From a bacterium (GTDB lineage Bacteria > Cyanobacteriota > Vampirovibrionia > Obscuribacterales > Obscuribacteraceae): a stretch of DNA of 64,000 nucleotides. Below, one piece after another: positions 17,115-26,510 of the stretch; within the stretch, counting starts at the first letter, position 1; each line of letters begins with the position of its first letter. The notes below the pieces were generated by a model, which saw only the letters and a list, made by a program, of their open reading frames with translations, made no database searches and had not been told where the DNA came from. The translations under genes were made by a program, and so were the position numbers. Location: positions 199,215 through 263,214 of the forward strand of contig JAGOSY010000003.1 in assembly GCA_018062085.1 (NCBI GenBank), in the 5' to 3' direction.

Positions 17115-18560
17115 CTAATCGCGCCACAATATTTCAGTGGTGTCGTCGTTATCGTCATCTAGAATAAGCTTGCGTTGCAGGGCAGCATAGCGTGCCACTA
17201 ATTCGGCCACCTCAGGGTGCTCGGCGCCTAGTGCCTTTTCGCTGACACCGAGGCCCCAACGGTAGAGGCGGTCTGCTTCGCTAAAGTTTTCTTGCTCTTC
17301 ATAAAGATGAGCCAAACGGCGCAGGGCCTTGGCCACAGTAGGATGGTCGTGACCCATATTCTCTTGAATAATTTCTACGGCGCGCCAGTAGAGCGGCTCG
17401 GCTTCAGAGTATTTCTCTTGGTCATGATAAACCTCAGCCAGTGAATTGAGCACCTCAGCTACGTGCATGTGCTTGGGGCCCCAGTCTTTAGTGCGAATTT
17501 CAAGCAGTGATTGATAGAGAGGCTCGGCCTGGTCGTACTTACATTGAATATGAAAGAGCAGAGCTAGATTGCTCAGAGTCTGGGCCGTGCTAGGGTGCTG
17601 CAGGCCAAGCACTGTCTGCCTAATCTTAAGAGCGCGCCAATGAATTTTCTCAGAGCGAGCGAAATCACCAAGCATGCGATAAAGCTCAGCTTGGTAGTTG
17701 AGCACCGTGGCAACACTGGGGTGGTCTGGTCCCCACGTCTCTTCGAACATACGTACCGCTCTAGTGTAGAGCGGTTCTGCCTGGTCGTATTTGCCTTCTG
17801 CATGATAGAGCAGGGCTAAATTATGCAGGTAGGGTCCAATCGAAGGGTGGTCCGGACCAAGCACCGATTCACGCTTGGCCAGAGCTTTTTGAAAAAGCGG
17901 CTCGGCAGCATTGTATTTACCGTGGGCGCGCAAGAAATCTGCCAAATTACCGAGCATCGTCGCCACTTCAAGGGGATCTTGCTGCTCTATGCCTTCGCTC
18001 TCATAGATAGTCAGGGCTCTTCGCAGTAGTGCTTCCACCGACGAATATTTGCCTTGGGCGCGGTAGACCGCTCCCATTTCAGTTAAACAATCGGCCACAG
18101 GCTTGCTGTCTTTGCCATGGGTGCGCTCAAATAAATCTATGGCTTGTTTGAGGAAACTCTCAGACTCTTTGAATTTCCCTTGCACCAAATAAAGTTCACC
18201 CATCTTGGCAGAGATGCGCGCCACGCCAATTTCAGCCAGTTGCGCGTTATCTCCCACCAGTGAATTAGCTGCGGCAGACGAAGACACGGCAGCAGAAGGC
18301 ACGGCATTCAAAGAATCAGTAGTCTCAGTGTCAGCTGCAGATGCAGCCACACCTTCTGCCGGTCTAGCGCCGTCTTGCAGCTCCTTACGAGCTTCCATCA
18401 AGGCTTTCTGAAAGAGTTTTTCGGCATCATCATAACGACTAAGGCCAAGAGCCTTGGTACCAGCCGTCAAATAGGTTTCCCAACCGATCGTTTCCTGCAT
18501 CGCGTCCATGAGTTGAACCGTAGTCTTTAGCTCTGTACAGTTGCTCCAAGATTTTAGCAT
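17115..18560 (-). CDS. Kinesin-light-chain-type TPR protein
   Basis: A protein of tandem ~42-residue TPR units of the TPR_12/kinesin light chain type. About eight repeats run from residue ~110 to the end, each with the pattern 'A-x-x-L-x-x-x-A-x-x-Y ... G-K-Y-x-x-A-E-x-L-[YF]-x-x-A-L-x-[IR] ... H-P'. No signal peptide is visible. An Ala/Ser linker (~residues 65-100) separates a first TPR-like unit from the array. It is probably a scaffold for protein-protein contacts; partners are unknown. Two ATGs are adjacent (18563 and 18560); GAGGG favours the second. Confidence 0.88.
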   Translation of the reverse strand: MLKSWSNCTELKTTVQLMDAMQETIGWETYLTAGTKALGLSRYDDAEKLFQKALMEARKELQDGARPAEGVAASAADTETTDSLNAVPSAAVSSSAAANSLVGDNAQLAEIGVARISAKMGELYLVQGKFKESESFLKQAIDLFERTHGKDSKPVADCLTEMGAVYRAQGKYSSVEALLRRALTIYESEGIEQQDPLEVATMLGNLADFLRAHGKYNAAEPLFQKALAKRESVLGPDHPSIGPYLHNLALLYHAEGKYDQAEPLYTRAVRMFEETWGPDHPSVATVLNYQAELYRMLGDFARSEKIHWRALKIRQTVLGLQHPSTAQTLSNLALLFHIQCKYDQAEPLYQSLLEIRTKDWGPKHMHVAEVLNSLAEVYHDQEKYSEAEPLYWRAVEIIQENMGHDHPTVAKALRRLAHLYEEQENFSEADRLYRWGLGVSEKALGAEHPEVAELVARYAALQRKLILDDDNDDTTEILWRD

Positions 18561-18747
18561 CATGCCCTCACCCGGCGGCTGCTAACGCATAACTCTCTTC
18601 GGTTAAGCCCCAACACTTTACAAATTGTCTGCTCGGCCACCCATGGGGAATAACCGACTATAAGATGGGAATATCCCAGCAATTTCTTGTGAGAGAAAAC
18701 CTTGCTGAAAGAGCCTTGTGACTAAACAATCTTTGTGAGGAAAACCA

Positions 18748-19704
18748 TTGACGCCTCAAACTTCAACTGAATCGGCCAATCAAGATCAAGCTCAAGAACA
18801 GCCAAAGCTAAAGAAAACAAAGCCCAATAAATTTCACTGGAAAGAGATAATCAAGGCTGTAGTTCAGCTATATGTCTTGTACGTGGCCTTGAGTCTGCTT
18901 TTGCTCTTTGTCTTCAAAGACGCAGCTGTGCTGCATCCAATCTATGACGTCAGCTGGAAGACTCAACTAAGCAAGCTAGACCAACTTTTCAAAACCAAAA
19001 GCAAAGAGCTAAAGATCCCACTACCAAAACTGTCCAAAGACAAAGGCTTTGACAAACCTGAAACGCTGGCTGCTTTGCTTGTAGAAAAACCAAGCGACAA
19101 AATCATACTTGTGTCACACGGCAATGCCGGAAATATCGGCCACCGAGTTGGTTTAGCTTCGCTGCTCGTCAATAGCGGCGCCTCTGTTTTTCTCTATGAC
19201 TATCAAGGTTTTGGCGAAAGTGGTGGCAGTGCCACCTGTGCTCACGCCTTGAGCGACGGCCTGACAGCCTATGACTATGTGGTCAACACCTTGCACTACA
19301 AGCCAGAGAACATCATAGCCTACGGCGAATCAGTGGGTTGTGGTGTCACGACTAATATCATGAAAAATCGCAAAGTGGGCAAAGTAATTTTGCAATCGGG
19401 CTTTCCCTCCTTACTGCAAGCAGCTCGCGACAAGCTTTTCTTTCTCTGGGTCTTACCGCCGAATCTCGTGCCAGAACCTAACTTCGACAACTTGAGTGCA
19501 GTGCAAGAAGCACATCCGCCTATATTGTTTATGCATGGCGACAAAGACACTATTTTGCCGTTCAGCTACTGCGAAACAATGTACAGCAAGGCTCTGCAGC
19601 CCAAGCAAATGTATACCTGTCGTGGTGAAGGCCACAACGATATTGGCTTAATTAATACAGCAGGCTACATGGGGGCAGTCAAACAATTCGTCAATCAACC
19701 ATAA
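18748..19704 (+). CDS. Alpha/beta hydrolase (BEM46/ABHD13-like), membrane-anchored
   Basis: A Ser hydrolase of the alpha/beta fold. One N-terminal membrane segment (VVQLYVLYVALSLLLLFVF, ~residues 37-55) anchors it. The fold elements are the oxyanion region VSHGNAGNIGHR, the FLYDYQGFGESGG strand, the nucleophile elbow AYGESVGCG (Ser ~192), the Asp loop MHGDKDTILPF, and the catalytic His in GEGHNDIG. These match the ABHD13/BEM46 group, whose substrates are mostly unknown lipids or acylated proteins. The TTG start follows GTGAGGAAA. Single gene between divergent and convergent neighbours. Confidence 0.9.
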   Translation: MTPQTSTESANQDQAQEQPKLKKTKPNKFHWKEIIKAVVQLYVLYVALSLLLLFVFKDAAVLHPIYDVSWKTQLSKLDQLFKTKSKELKIPLPKLSKDKGFDKPETLAALLVEKPSDKIILVSHGNAGNIGHRVGLASLLVNSGASVFLYDYQGFGESGGSATCAHALSDGLTAYDYVVNTLHYKPENIIAYGESVGCGVTTNIMKNRKVGKVILQSGFPSLLQAARDKLFFLWVLPPNLVPEPNFDNLSAVQEAHPPILFMHGDKDTILPFSYCETMYSKALQPKQMYTCRGEGHNDIGLINTAGYMGAVKQFVNQP

Positions 19705-19748
19705 AAAGTCTAGGTAACGAGTTGACCGGAATTAGGTCCTGGCTTTAT

Positions 19749-20612
19749 CTAAACCACAAATTCAGGCACAATTAGCTCATCGTATATGCCAGTATCGTAG
19801 GCCCTCTGGAAGAAGAGACGCACAGCCTCACGACCTTTCTCTCCGCAATCAACAGTTAAATCGTTGACGTACATGGTGACGAACTTGTCAGCTGTGGCTT
19901 CATCCATGTCACGCGCAAACGACATGGCATACTGCAGAGCTTCAGAACGATTGGCCAGTGCATACTGCACCGAACTCTTAAATATGTTGGCGGCCTCATG
20001 CATCATTTCTTCGCCCAAATCTTTACGCACAGCGTTTCCGCCCAAAGGCAACGGCAAGCCAGTTTCGCCTTGCCACCAAACACCTAGATCTACAAGTTTT
20101 GTCAAACCTTCTTGGGCGTAAGTCAGCTGGCTTTCGTGAATAATCAAACCAGCACCAACTTTTCCACTTAAGACTTGTTCTACGATTTGATCAAAAGGCA
20201 CGGCCACTACTTTCAACTCAGGAAGGCCCAAACTGCGCTGCCAGAGCCGCATCGTCAGGTAGGCCGAAGTTTCTTTTCCCGGTATAGCCACAGTCATATT
20301 TTTCAAATCATCAATAGTGGTGCCGGGTAGTGCCACCACCATTGGACCATAATTTTCACCCATACTAGAGCCACAGCACATGAGCTTATAGATATGGCGC
20401 ACACTCGGATAAGCAGCAAAAGAAATAGCAGAAACTTCATAGCACCCCTTGAGGGCTTCTAGGTTAAGTGATTGAATATCGTTCATCACTTGATTGACTT
20501 TGATGCCGCCGGTTTCAACTTTGCCCATGTGTAAGCCATAGAACATGAAAGCATCATCAGTATCGGGGCTATGGGCAATGGTTAACTCTTGAATCTTTGT
20601 TTCTGTGGCCAT
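19749..20612 (-). CDS. MqnA/MqnD-family protein (menaquinone biosynthesis, futalosine pathway)
   Basis: A two-lobe periplasmic-binding-like enzyme of the VitK2_biosynth family. It resembles MqnD (1,4-dihydroxy-6-naphthoate synthase): IAHSPDTDDAFMFYGL matches the SPCPNDTF start of MqnD, and LEALKGCYEVSAISFAAYPSV matches its middle. YGPMVVALPG and LIIHESQLTYAQEGL are also at the expected places. The DTDDAF variant differs from canonical MqnD, so the exact reaction is less sure. No other mqn genes are in the window. The ATG has GGGGG ~8 bases upstream. Length 287 is normal. Confidence 0.75.
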   Translation of the reverse strand: MATETKIQELTIAHSPDTDDAFMFYGLHMGKVETGGIKVNQVMNDIQSLNLEALKGCYEVSAISFAAYPSVRHIYKLMCCGSSMGENYGPMVVALPGTTIDDLKNMTVAIPGKETSAYLTMRLWQRSLGLPELKVVAVPFDQIVEQVLSGKVGAGLIIHESQLTYAQEGLTKLVDLGVWWQGETGLPLPLGGNAVRKDLGEEMMHEAANIFKSSVQYALANRSEALQYAMSFARDMDEATADKFVTMYVNDLTVDCGEKGREAVRLFFQRAYDTGIYDELIVPEFVV

Positions 20613-20791
20613 CTCGAGTGCCCCCTAAATAATGTGGCGCAATAGTTGCTCTTTCACAGGCTTCCTGCAATATGAATTTTGCACCTTTTATTGACCAAAT
20701 GGTATGAGCAATTTCAAAGGAAGACCTGAATAATTGCTATGGTATTCATCAGCCGCCATGGTAATCAGTAAAAACTTGATAGGAGATAAGC

Positions 20792-21367
20792 ATGAAAGTC
20801 TTAGCATCACTGGCTCTTGCCGTGATATCACTAACCAGCGCCAATGCCGCCCAAGCGGCAGACAAAAAAACTGAATTGTATCCCAAAGTGTACGACGCCA
20901 ATTACGACTGCGTTTCGGCTGCCGGCAAGACAGAAATGCGCTTGACCTCCGACGGCAAAGGCAAGCTACGCTCAGAGAGTAAGGGGGCTACTTTCAAAGT
21001 GGTCTCAATCAGTGACTACCCTGGCAAAATCTGTTATTCGATCATGGAAGCCCAGAAAATGATCACAAAAATGCCTCTTAAGCAAGGCTACGAAGGCAAT
21101 ATGGACGCAGAGACCGCCAAAAAGAAAAACGCTAAAGATCTTGGTGTAAAGAGTATTGATGGCCGCAGCTGTCATGGCTGGGCCTATAAAGAAAATGGTG
21201 TGGAATCGGAAGTTTGGGTCGACAACAGCGCCCAAATCTTGGTTAAAAGCACAACCAAAGCAAGCGGTACAACCACTAGCATGCAATTGACCAAAGTTAG
21301 CACTGCTGCCCCATCGGCAGAGTTGTTTGTGATCCCAAGTGGTTACAAGGTGATGTCAATTAACTAG
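20792..21367 (+). CDS. Secreted protein, possible DUF4412/LolA-like fold
   Basis: Signal peptide MKVLASLALAVISLTSANA, cleaved near AQA|A. The mature ~165 residues suggest a beta-sheet protein: YDANYDCVSAAGKTEMRLTSDGKGKLRSES, then CYSIMEAQKMITKMPL, GRSCHGWAYKENGVESEVWVD, and a C-terminal FVIPSGYKVMSI. The repeated 'strand-turn' layout and the final 'P-x-G-Y-x-x-M' resemble DUF4412-type lipoprotein-sorting-like folds, but this is a weak match. Three cysteines remain in the mature protein. The ATG has AGGAGA 6 bases upstream. A strong terminator follows. Confidence 0.55.
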   Translation: MKVLASLALAVISLTSANAAQAADKKTELYPKVYDANYDCVSAAGKTEMRLTSDGKGKLRSESKGATFKVVSISDYPGKICYSIMEAQKMITKMPLKQGYEGNMDAETAKKKNAKDLGVKSIDGRSCHGWAYKENGVESEVWVDNSAQILVKSTTKASGTTTSMQLTKVSTAAPSAELFVIPSGYKVMSIN

Positions 21368-21385
21368 TGGCTTTGCGTCTATAGC

Positions 21386-21423
21386 AAAAGCGAAATACTT
21401 GAATACTCATGTATTTCGCTTTT
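21386..21423. terminator. Bidirectional intrinsic terminator
   Basis: A 13-bp perfect stem (AAAAGCGAAATAC/GTATTTCGCTTTT) with a 12-base loop lies between the convergent genes ending at 21367 (+) and 21448 (-). The A/T flanks give U-tracts on both strands. Confidence 0.85.
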
Positions 21424-21447
21424 CGCTTCTTGCTTCTCGCTTACAAA

Positions 21448-23316
21448 TCAGTAGCTAGTAGCCCATTCCAACGGCTGTTCAAGACTGAGACCGGCAGGAG
21501 TAGAGGGCGCCTCATAAACACGCTTGAGGGTATTGATATCGCGCGCACCAATGCCAGGCAACTTAATCGGTGCTTTCTTCTTGGCTCCAACAGCAGAGTT
21601 GATTGTAGAAGGGACGCTGATATTAGAGCTGCCATTTTCAGCGGCATACATCAAATCGGAGTTCCTCTCAGATTTGCCAAATAGGCCGAGGGCGTGACCC
21701 ATTTCACGACTGAAAACACCTGCCAGTGTGCGCTCTGGCACCTCAGCCGCATAGAAACTGGGGCGCAAAAGATATACCCAGACCTGCATTTGGCCATTAA
21801 CAATATTGAGACGACAAACCCCGAGGGCTTTGGGTGGCAACTGATTAACCCAAAGCACATCTACATTTGATGGCTCATGGGGCAGAGCAATTTTGACGGG
21901 CACGTACTGATCCCAGCGGGCAATAACAGCCTCAAGGTTGCGTTGCCACGACTCAGGAGAACCAAGCGGCAAGCGCACCCGCACGGGGAATTGGCGCCAA
22001 TGAGCGTAAACTGAGCCACCGTTGTTGCCAGTGCTCAGACGACGAATAGCCCCCAAGTAGTCTCCGGCTTGACCGTCATAGTTGAGTGAGTTAGCCACCA
22101 CCGCAGCATCGATAGCAAGAGAACTAGCAACTGGCGCCGCAGGAGAATAGTTCGGAGATGAAGTATTGGGCCCTCCAGTGTTTTGAGCAATGCGAACCAC
22201 ACTAGAACTAGCACTAGAACTAGTATTTGGCTTAGCACTACCAGCTGATTGACTGCGATTGGCAGCAGTGGGCTTAACGCTGCTGCCCGTATTATTACTT
22301 ATATTGCCAACATTGGTCGCACCTGGCCTAGCCGCAGGGACAGGACTAGGAGGCGGCCCTAGGCCATAGGCACGCGGGGAGAAATTGGGCTGAGCGCTCC
22401 AGGCCGGAGGCGATGCCACCTGCCCTGGTGGCAAGTGATTGCCAGGTATTTGCGGACGCTGGAAAATCTGATTGGCAACTTGATTCGACGAAGGCGAGTA
22501 GGGCGAGCCATACTGGGGCTGATTATTGGAGTATTGCTGCTGATTACTAGGGTATTGCGCCACCGGCGGAGGATAGGCCGAAGCAGGCACAGGAATATAA
22601 TTGTTGCCCGACATGTTCACGGGCGTGAGATTGCTGGCTTGATAATTAGATGGTATAGCTGCCTGCCCTAAGGCAGTGCCGCCAAACGCGCCACCAAAAG
22701 CAGTACCACCAAGTAATTTTTGCTCTAGGCGAGCAATGCGCTCAACGGTCTGTCCATCGCGCTTACCGCCAAGCACTTCCTTCTCTAGGTGTTCGAGGCG
22801 ATCGTCAACTTCATGCTCAGGATAAGTATTACCGAAAGCTTGCTTTTCTAAGCGTGTCACTCGCTGCTCATCTAGCGGGTTAACAGGACTAGATATAGCT
22901 TGGTTCTGAGCCTGACTCTGGGCTTGACTCTGGGCTTGATCAAATTGAGGACTGAGCATTCCGGTTGTACTTTGTGCACCGGTCGTACTTGGCAGCGCTT
23001 GAAACTGCTGACCCTGCGGATATCCGGGTGGTGAGCCCAAGGGACGCCCCTGAATGCCACTATTGAAAGGATTACTCTGATTGAATTTTCGACCAGGGTC
23101 AACAGTGGCCTCTGGCGGTGGTGGTGCATCCAGTTTGGCAGCAGATGGATCAATCGCTTTGAGCACAGGCTGCGCAGCATCAGAAGCAGCCAGGGCATAA
23201 CTGCTAGTTGCAGATGTTGCAAATATCGCTAATGTCGCTATGACACTAAGCCTTAAAGTATTGGCTAAGACAAACGGTAGGGTTCTTTTATTCACAGAGG
23301 CCAGAAGAGTTAGCAA
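21448..23316 (-). CDS. Secreted matrixin-like pseudoprotease with a Pro-rich linker
   Basis: After a signal peptide (~residues 18-42) comes a Pro/Gln-rich region. Next is a helical charged module at residues 152-204 (RLEKQAFG...RLEHLEKEVLG...), then ~180 low-complexity residues. The C-terminal ~200 residues look like a matrixin (M10) zincin with the Met-turn DLMY. The zinc motif reads REMGHALGLFGKS: Arg537 replaces the first His and Lys548 stands where bacterial matrixins have the third His. Only His541 remains, so catalysis is unlikely. The TTG start overlaps the upstream zincin gene by 7 bases; a GTG at 23295 is an alternative. It is probably exported to the surface. Confidence 0.72.
   Translation of the reverse strand: MLTLLASVNKRTLPFVLANTLRLSVIATLAIFATSATSSYALAASDAAQPVLKAIDPSAAKLDAPPPPEATVDPGRKFNQSNPFNSGIQGRPLGSPPGYPQGQQFQALPSTTGAQSTTGMLSPQFDQAQSQAQSQAQNQAISSPVNPLDEQRVTRLEKQAFGNTYPEHEVDDRLEHLEKEVLGGKRDGQTVERIARLEQKLLGGTAFGGAFGGTALGQAAIPSNYQASNLTPVNMSGNNYIPVPASAYPPPVAQYPSNQQQYSNNQPQYGSPYSPSSNQVANQIFQRPQIPGNHLPPGQVASPPAWSAQPNFSPRAYGLGPPPSPVPAARPGATNVGNISNNTGSSVKPTAANRSQSAGSAKPNTSSSASSSVVRIAQNTGGPNTSSPNYSPAAPVASSLAIDAAVVANSLNYDGQAGDYLGAIRRLSTGNNGGSVYAHWRQFPVRVRLPLGSPESWQRNLEAVIARWDQYVPVKIALPHEPSNVDVLWVNQLPPKALGVCRLNIVNGQMQVWVYLLRPSFYAAEVPERTLAGVFSREMGHALGLFGKSERNSDLMYAAENGSSNISVPSTINSAVGAKKKAPIKLPGIGARDINTLKRVYEAPSTPAGLSLEQPLEWATSY
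22705..22863 (-). other. Charged helical module shared with the CAP protein
   Basis: Residues 152-204 of the pseudoprotease have the pattern LE-x3-[FL]-G-x3-P-x3-[IV]-D-x-R-L-x2-LE-x2-[IV]-[FL], then R-x3-L-x-x-x-L-L-G. The same pattern occurs at 43064-43225 in an otherwise different secreted protein. Confidence 0.6.
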
Positions 23317-24581
23317 TTGAGCAAATCCTCTCTCAACTCTCCCCCTAACCTTAGACTTGACTGCAGGTCGAGCAGTGGCTCGGTCAAAATGGCAGTAAAA
23401 GCAGTTTCTGGGTGCTTCACTATCTCAGTCAACATTTTATGAATGGCCGGGTCTAGCTCTCTTAGCAGCCTTCGACCTTCCGGAACAGAGAAAGCGGCAA
23501 CGCTCTCGGCCCAATATTCAAACTTGCTTGCCTTGGCATAACCAGAAACAAACATGCGGTTGGGCACATATTCAGGACGCAGAATTTCAGAACCACCTTC
23601 GTAACCCGCTGGAGTCGGACACATCTTTAAAGAACGTTTAAGACGAGCAGCATAAAGTTCGGCCACCCGATCTTGCAGGGCTTGCGAAAGACAGAACTGT
23701 AGTTGGTGACCGAACTCGTGAGAAACTACTAAGTTTATACGCACTTCCACATAGGGTTGCACTCTAGTCGATACCACAGCCAGCGCACCAAAACGTTTGA
23801 ATAAATCAATATCACGATCAAATTCTTCTAAATCAAGATCGACCATACCCGAGCGAACTCTTGTGACGCCAGCGGCACCGTGCTTGACGTTGCCCAAAGC
23901 AGCGTTGCCTTCAGACTTGCGTACGACTTGAAGAATTCCGCTCGCCGACCAAATATTCAAGCTATCAATCACATATTTTTTCTGCAGAACACTCAAGCGA
24001 TCAAAATCTTGGAAATACCGAATAATCTCGTTCTCAGCATAAGACTTATCTTTGCGCGCTAGAGGACGGCTGTATTCGTATTTCCAAGCCGAACCATCAG
24101 AGCGAACGCCATCAAAAGTGAGATTGAGGATGGCTGTCTCATCGAGCTCTCGCCGAGCTACTTTAGTGTAGCGGTCGCGCACAGTGACTAAGCCTGTGTC
24201 GTGGAACTCACCAACCAACATGTGCTCTTCAGTAGCAATTCGACCATTCAAAACATTAAAAGACTGGCCGTTGTATACAAGCTTGCCAGTCGGCCCACCA
24301 TACTCTGAGGTGGGAATAACAAGTTCTAGCCCGGCCGAGTCAATACCACGAAAGATACAACCGTCCAAATCGTCTATTAAACGCCACTGAGCGTCATTGC
24401 TATCAAGTGAACTACCATTCTTGAGCAGGCCATCTTCGTAAAGGAAGCCAACTACAGTATCTTCGAGAAAGACTTTACCAAAATCGACAACCAGAACGTT
24501 GCCGCCAAGCTCCAAAAATCCGCTTGGACCAACTAACCGCTCTTGATCGTCTGATTTGCCGACCGCCGACACCACCTGCAC
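23310..24581 (-). CDS. Putative zinc metallopeptidase (HEFGH, lethal-factor-like)
   Basis: The N-terminal ~150 residues are beta-rich and unrecognised (GKVFLEDTVVGFLYEDG...). The C-terminal domain holds an intact zinc motif VVSHEFGHQ (His288, Glu289, His292). A downstream Glu in FEYWAESVAAF (~Glu359) lies at the place of the third ligand in gluzincins such as anthrax-lethal-factor-like (ATLF) proteins. No signal peptide is visible, so its location is unknown. The GTG start follows AGGAAAGG. It overlaps the downstream matrixin-like pseudoprotease by 7 bases, so the two are made together. Assignment to ATLF is tentative; a zincin is more certain. Confidence 0.65.
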   Translation of the reverse strand: MQVVSAVGKSDDQERLVGPSGFLELGGNVLVVDFGKVFLEDTVVGFLYEDGLLKNGSSLDSNDAQWRLIDDLDGCIFRGIDSAGLELVIPTSEYGGPTGKLVYNGQSFNVLNGRIATEEHMLVGEFHDTGLVTVRDRYTKVARRELDETAILNLTFDGVRSDGSAWKYEYSRPLARKDKSYAENEIIRYFQDFDRLSVLQKKYVIDSLNIWSASGILQVVRKSEGNAALGNVKHGAAGVTRVRSGMVDLDLEEFDRDIDLFKRFGALAVVSTRVQPYVEVRINLVVSHEFGHQLQFCLSQALQDRVAELYAARLKRSLKMCPTPAGYEGGSEILRPEYVPNRMFVSGYAKASKFEYWAESVAAFSVPEGRRLLRELDPAIHKMLTEIVKHPETAFTAILTEPLLDLQSSLRLGGELREDLLNC

Positions 24582-24832
24582 CGATACCGCCTTTCCTAAA
24601 AATTTAATGGATGGCTACCACTGATTCCTAGAGCCTGAATAGATACCGCTAAAGGCTCAAGAGTCTTCTTGACTACCTGCTTTTCTTTACCAAAACCTGG
24701 TTAAGTTGATAATTGCCGGTAAAATCTTGCTCAAATGTTTACAGAAACCCAGTATAGCTAATCCGCTGACGGAAGATGCAGGCTAATATTGTCACTATAT
24801 GGTTGTAAGTAACCAATTTTTGGGATGAACGA

Positions 24833-26395
24833 TTGAGCCCTAACGATAAGAAGTTTAGTTTCCCCTCGGCCCCGCAAGTTTTGCTGGCCACAGCAGTAGG
24901 CGTGGGCATTGGTCTTCTGGCCATGGGTCAACTGAAAAACTTCTATAGTCACACACCACTTAGCGGAAAGGCCAATCTATCACAGACGCTTCCGGCAGCC
25001 GCACCAACCAAATGCGAGAACAAAGCTAAGGGCTTGGCCGACTTTAGCTTGTGGCCTAAGTTAGCAAGCCGTATGAATGTGCTGCTCATGGGCGTTGATA
25101 GCAATGGCCGCGACACCGAGCGCTTCACTGGCTGCCGCTCCGATACTATGATTATTGCCAGCCTAGACCCAGAATCTAAGAAAGTTTCGTTGGTTTCTAT
25201 CCCACGCGACTCAAGAGTGCGCATTGCCGACAATCACGGTGTAGATAAAATCAATTCGGCCCATGCCTTTGGCGGACCAGAACTAGCAGTTAAGACTGTT
25301 GGTGAAGATTTTGGTGTGCCGATTGACCACTACATAGTGATCGACACCCAGGGCTTGAAAAAAGTATTCGAGGCCCTTGGCCCCGTGGAAATATTAATCG
25401 AAAAGCCCATGCATTATAGAGATAGAGCTGGTCGACTGAATATTGCCCTTGAGCCTGGTCTAAACAAATTAGATGCAGCTGGTCTAGAAGAATATGTACG
25501 CTACCGCCATGACGCCAAAGGCGACATAGGACGTATTGAGCGCCAGCAATGGTTCTTGCGCCAAGTTAAAAAGAAACTAGAAGAACCTCAAGTCCTACTG
25601 AAACTGCCAGAACTTTGCAAATTGGCAGGAGAATATGTTCGAACAGATTTAAGCGTCGAAGACATGCTCAAGCTAGCAGCCTTCAGTAAAGAAATTAAAA
25701 CCAATAAGATCCAAACAGCTATGCTACCGGGCGACCCCGTCACTATCAGTGGTGGCAGTTATTGGGTGCCGCAGCCAGAAGCTAGTGCGCTTATGTTGCA
25801 CCGCATGACTGGTGCACCACAATCGGTGAGCGTAATCGCCGCCAATACCGGTGCCACAATACACTCAAAGCGACATTCACGTAGCGATGAGGCCTTGGCC
25901 ATGGATGGCAGCAGCGAAACTGCTTTAAGCGACAGCATAGCCACTAACGACAATCTCGCAGCGCAATGTGCTGCAGCCTATTCAGACAAACCGGTTTCAA
26001 TTATTTTGCGCTATGCAAAAGGTAGCGAAGAGACAGCGAAAAACTTAGAAGCCCGCTTAAAAGAGAAAGGCTACTACGTTAAGTATCAACAACGTGGAGA
26101 GCTTAGTGAGTGCCAACATGAACAAGTCATAGCAAGCAGCTACCGGGCTGACGATGAACTGGTGGCCAAGTTAAAAGACTCAATAGCAGAGCTAGACAAC
26201 TATGCCGTTGTAGTTCATTTAGAATCGCGTGCGCCTTCTGACATCACAATCGTAGTCTGCCCAACAACGGCGATTACCGCACCAATAGTGGTGACTGCTA
26301 CTGATGCTAAAAGTGACGCTAAGGGTAACGAAAAAGGCGAAGACCCAGCCAAAACAGCTGCCGCCGAGCCTGTCAAACTGAAGACGCATAATTAA
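24833..26395 (+). CDS. LCP (LytR-CpsA-Psr) family glycopolymer transferase
   Basis: Attaches glycopolymers from lipid carriers to peptidoglycan at the outer face of the membrane. An N-terminal membrane anchor (~residues 12-30) is followed by the LCP core: NVLLMGVDSNGRD, CRSDTMIIASLDPESKKVSLVSIPRDSRV (catalytic Arg/Asp region), KINSAHAFGG, YVRYRHDAKGDIGRIERQQ. The C-terminal ~170 residues include a LytR_C-like domain (~residues 385-460, SIILRYAKGSEETAKNLEARLKEKG). The TTG start follows GGGATG; an ATG at 24824 is closed at once by a stop. Single gene. Cyanobacteria-type bacteria use LCPs for surface polysaccharides. Confidence 0.93.
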   Translation: MSPNDKKFSFPSAPQVLLATAVGVGIGLLAMGQLKNFYSHTPLSGKANLSQTLPAAAPTKCENKAKGLADFSLWPKLASRMNVLLMGVDSNGRDTERFTGCRSDTMIIASLDPESKKVSLVSIPRDSRVRIADNHGVDKINSAHAFGGPELAVKTVGEDFGVPIDHYIVIDTQGLKKVFEALGPVEILIEKPMHYRDRAGRLNIALEPGLNKLDAAGLEEYVRYRHDAKGDIGRIERQQWFLRQVKKKLEEPQVLLKLPELCKLAGEYVRTDLSVEDMLKLAAFSKEIKTNKIQTAMLPGDPVTISGGSYWVPQPEASALMLHRMTGAPQSVSVIAANTGATIHSKRHSRSDEALAMDGSSETALSDSIATNDNLAAQCAAAYSDKPVSIILRYAKGSEETAKNLEARLKEKGYYVKYQQRGELSECQHEQVIASSYRADDELVAKLKDSIAELDNYAVVVHLESRAPSDITIVVCPTTAITAPIVVTATDAKSDAKGNEKGEDPAKTAAAEPVKLKTHN

Positions 26396-26510
26396 GCTTT
26401 TTGAGACAAGTAGTAATAAACCCTTCCCAACACAGACAAGGTGCGCGACGATTCTCTTATCTGCCTTACAGATAAAGGAAGATAGCTAGACTCTTGCCAA
26501 GGGGACGCCC

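Noticed and set aside
21448..23316. Calling the matrixin-like protein an active zinc protease
   Set aside because: Two of three zinc ligands are replaced in the DNA (CGT for His, AAA for His).
26457..26475. Hairpin TTATCTG/CAGATAA before serC
   Set aside because: No T run on either strand and a short stem; too weak to call a terminator or riboswitch.
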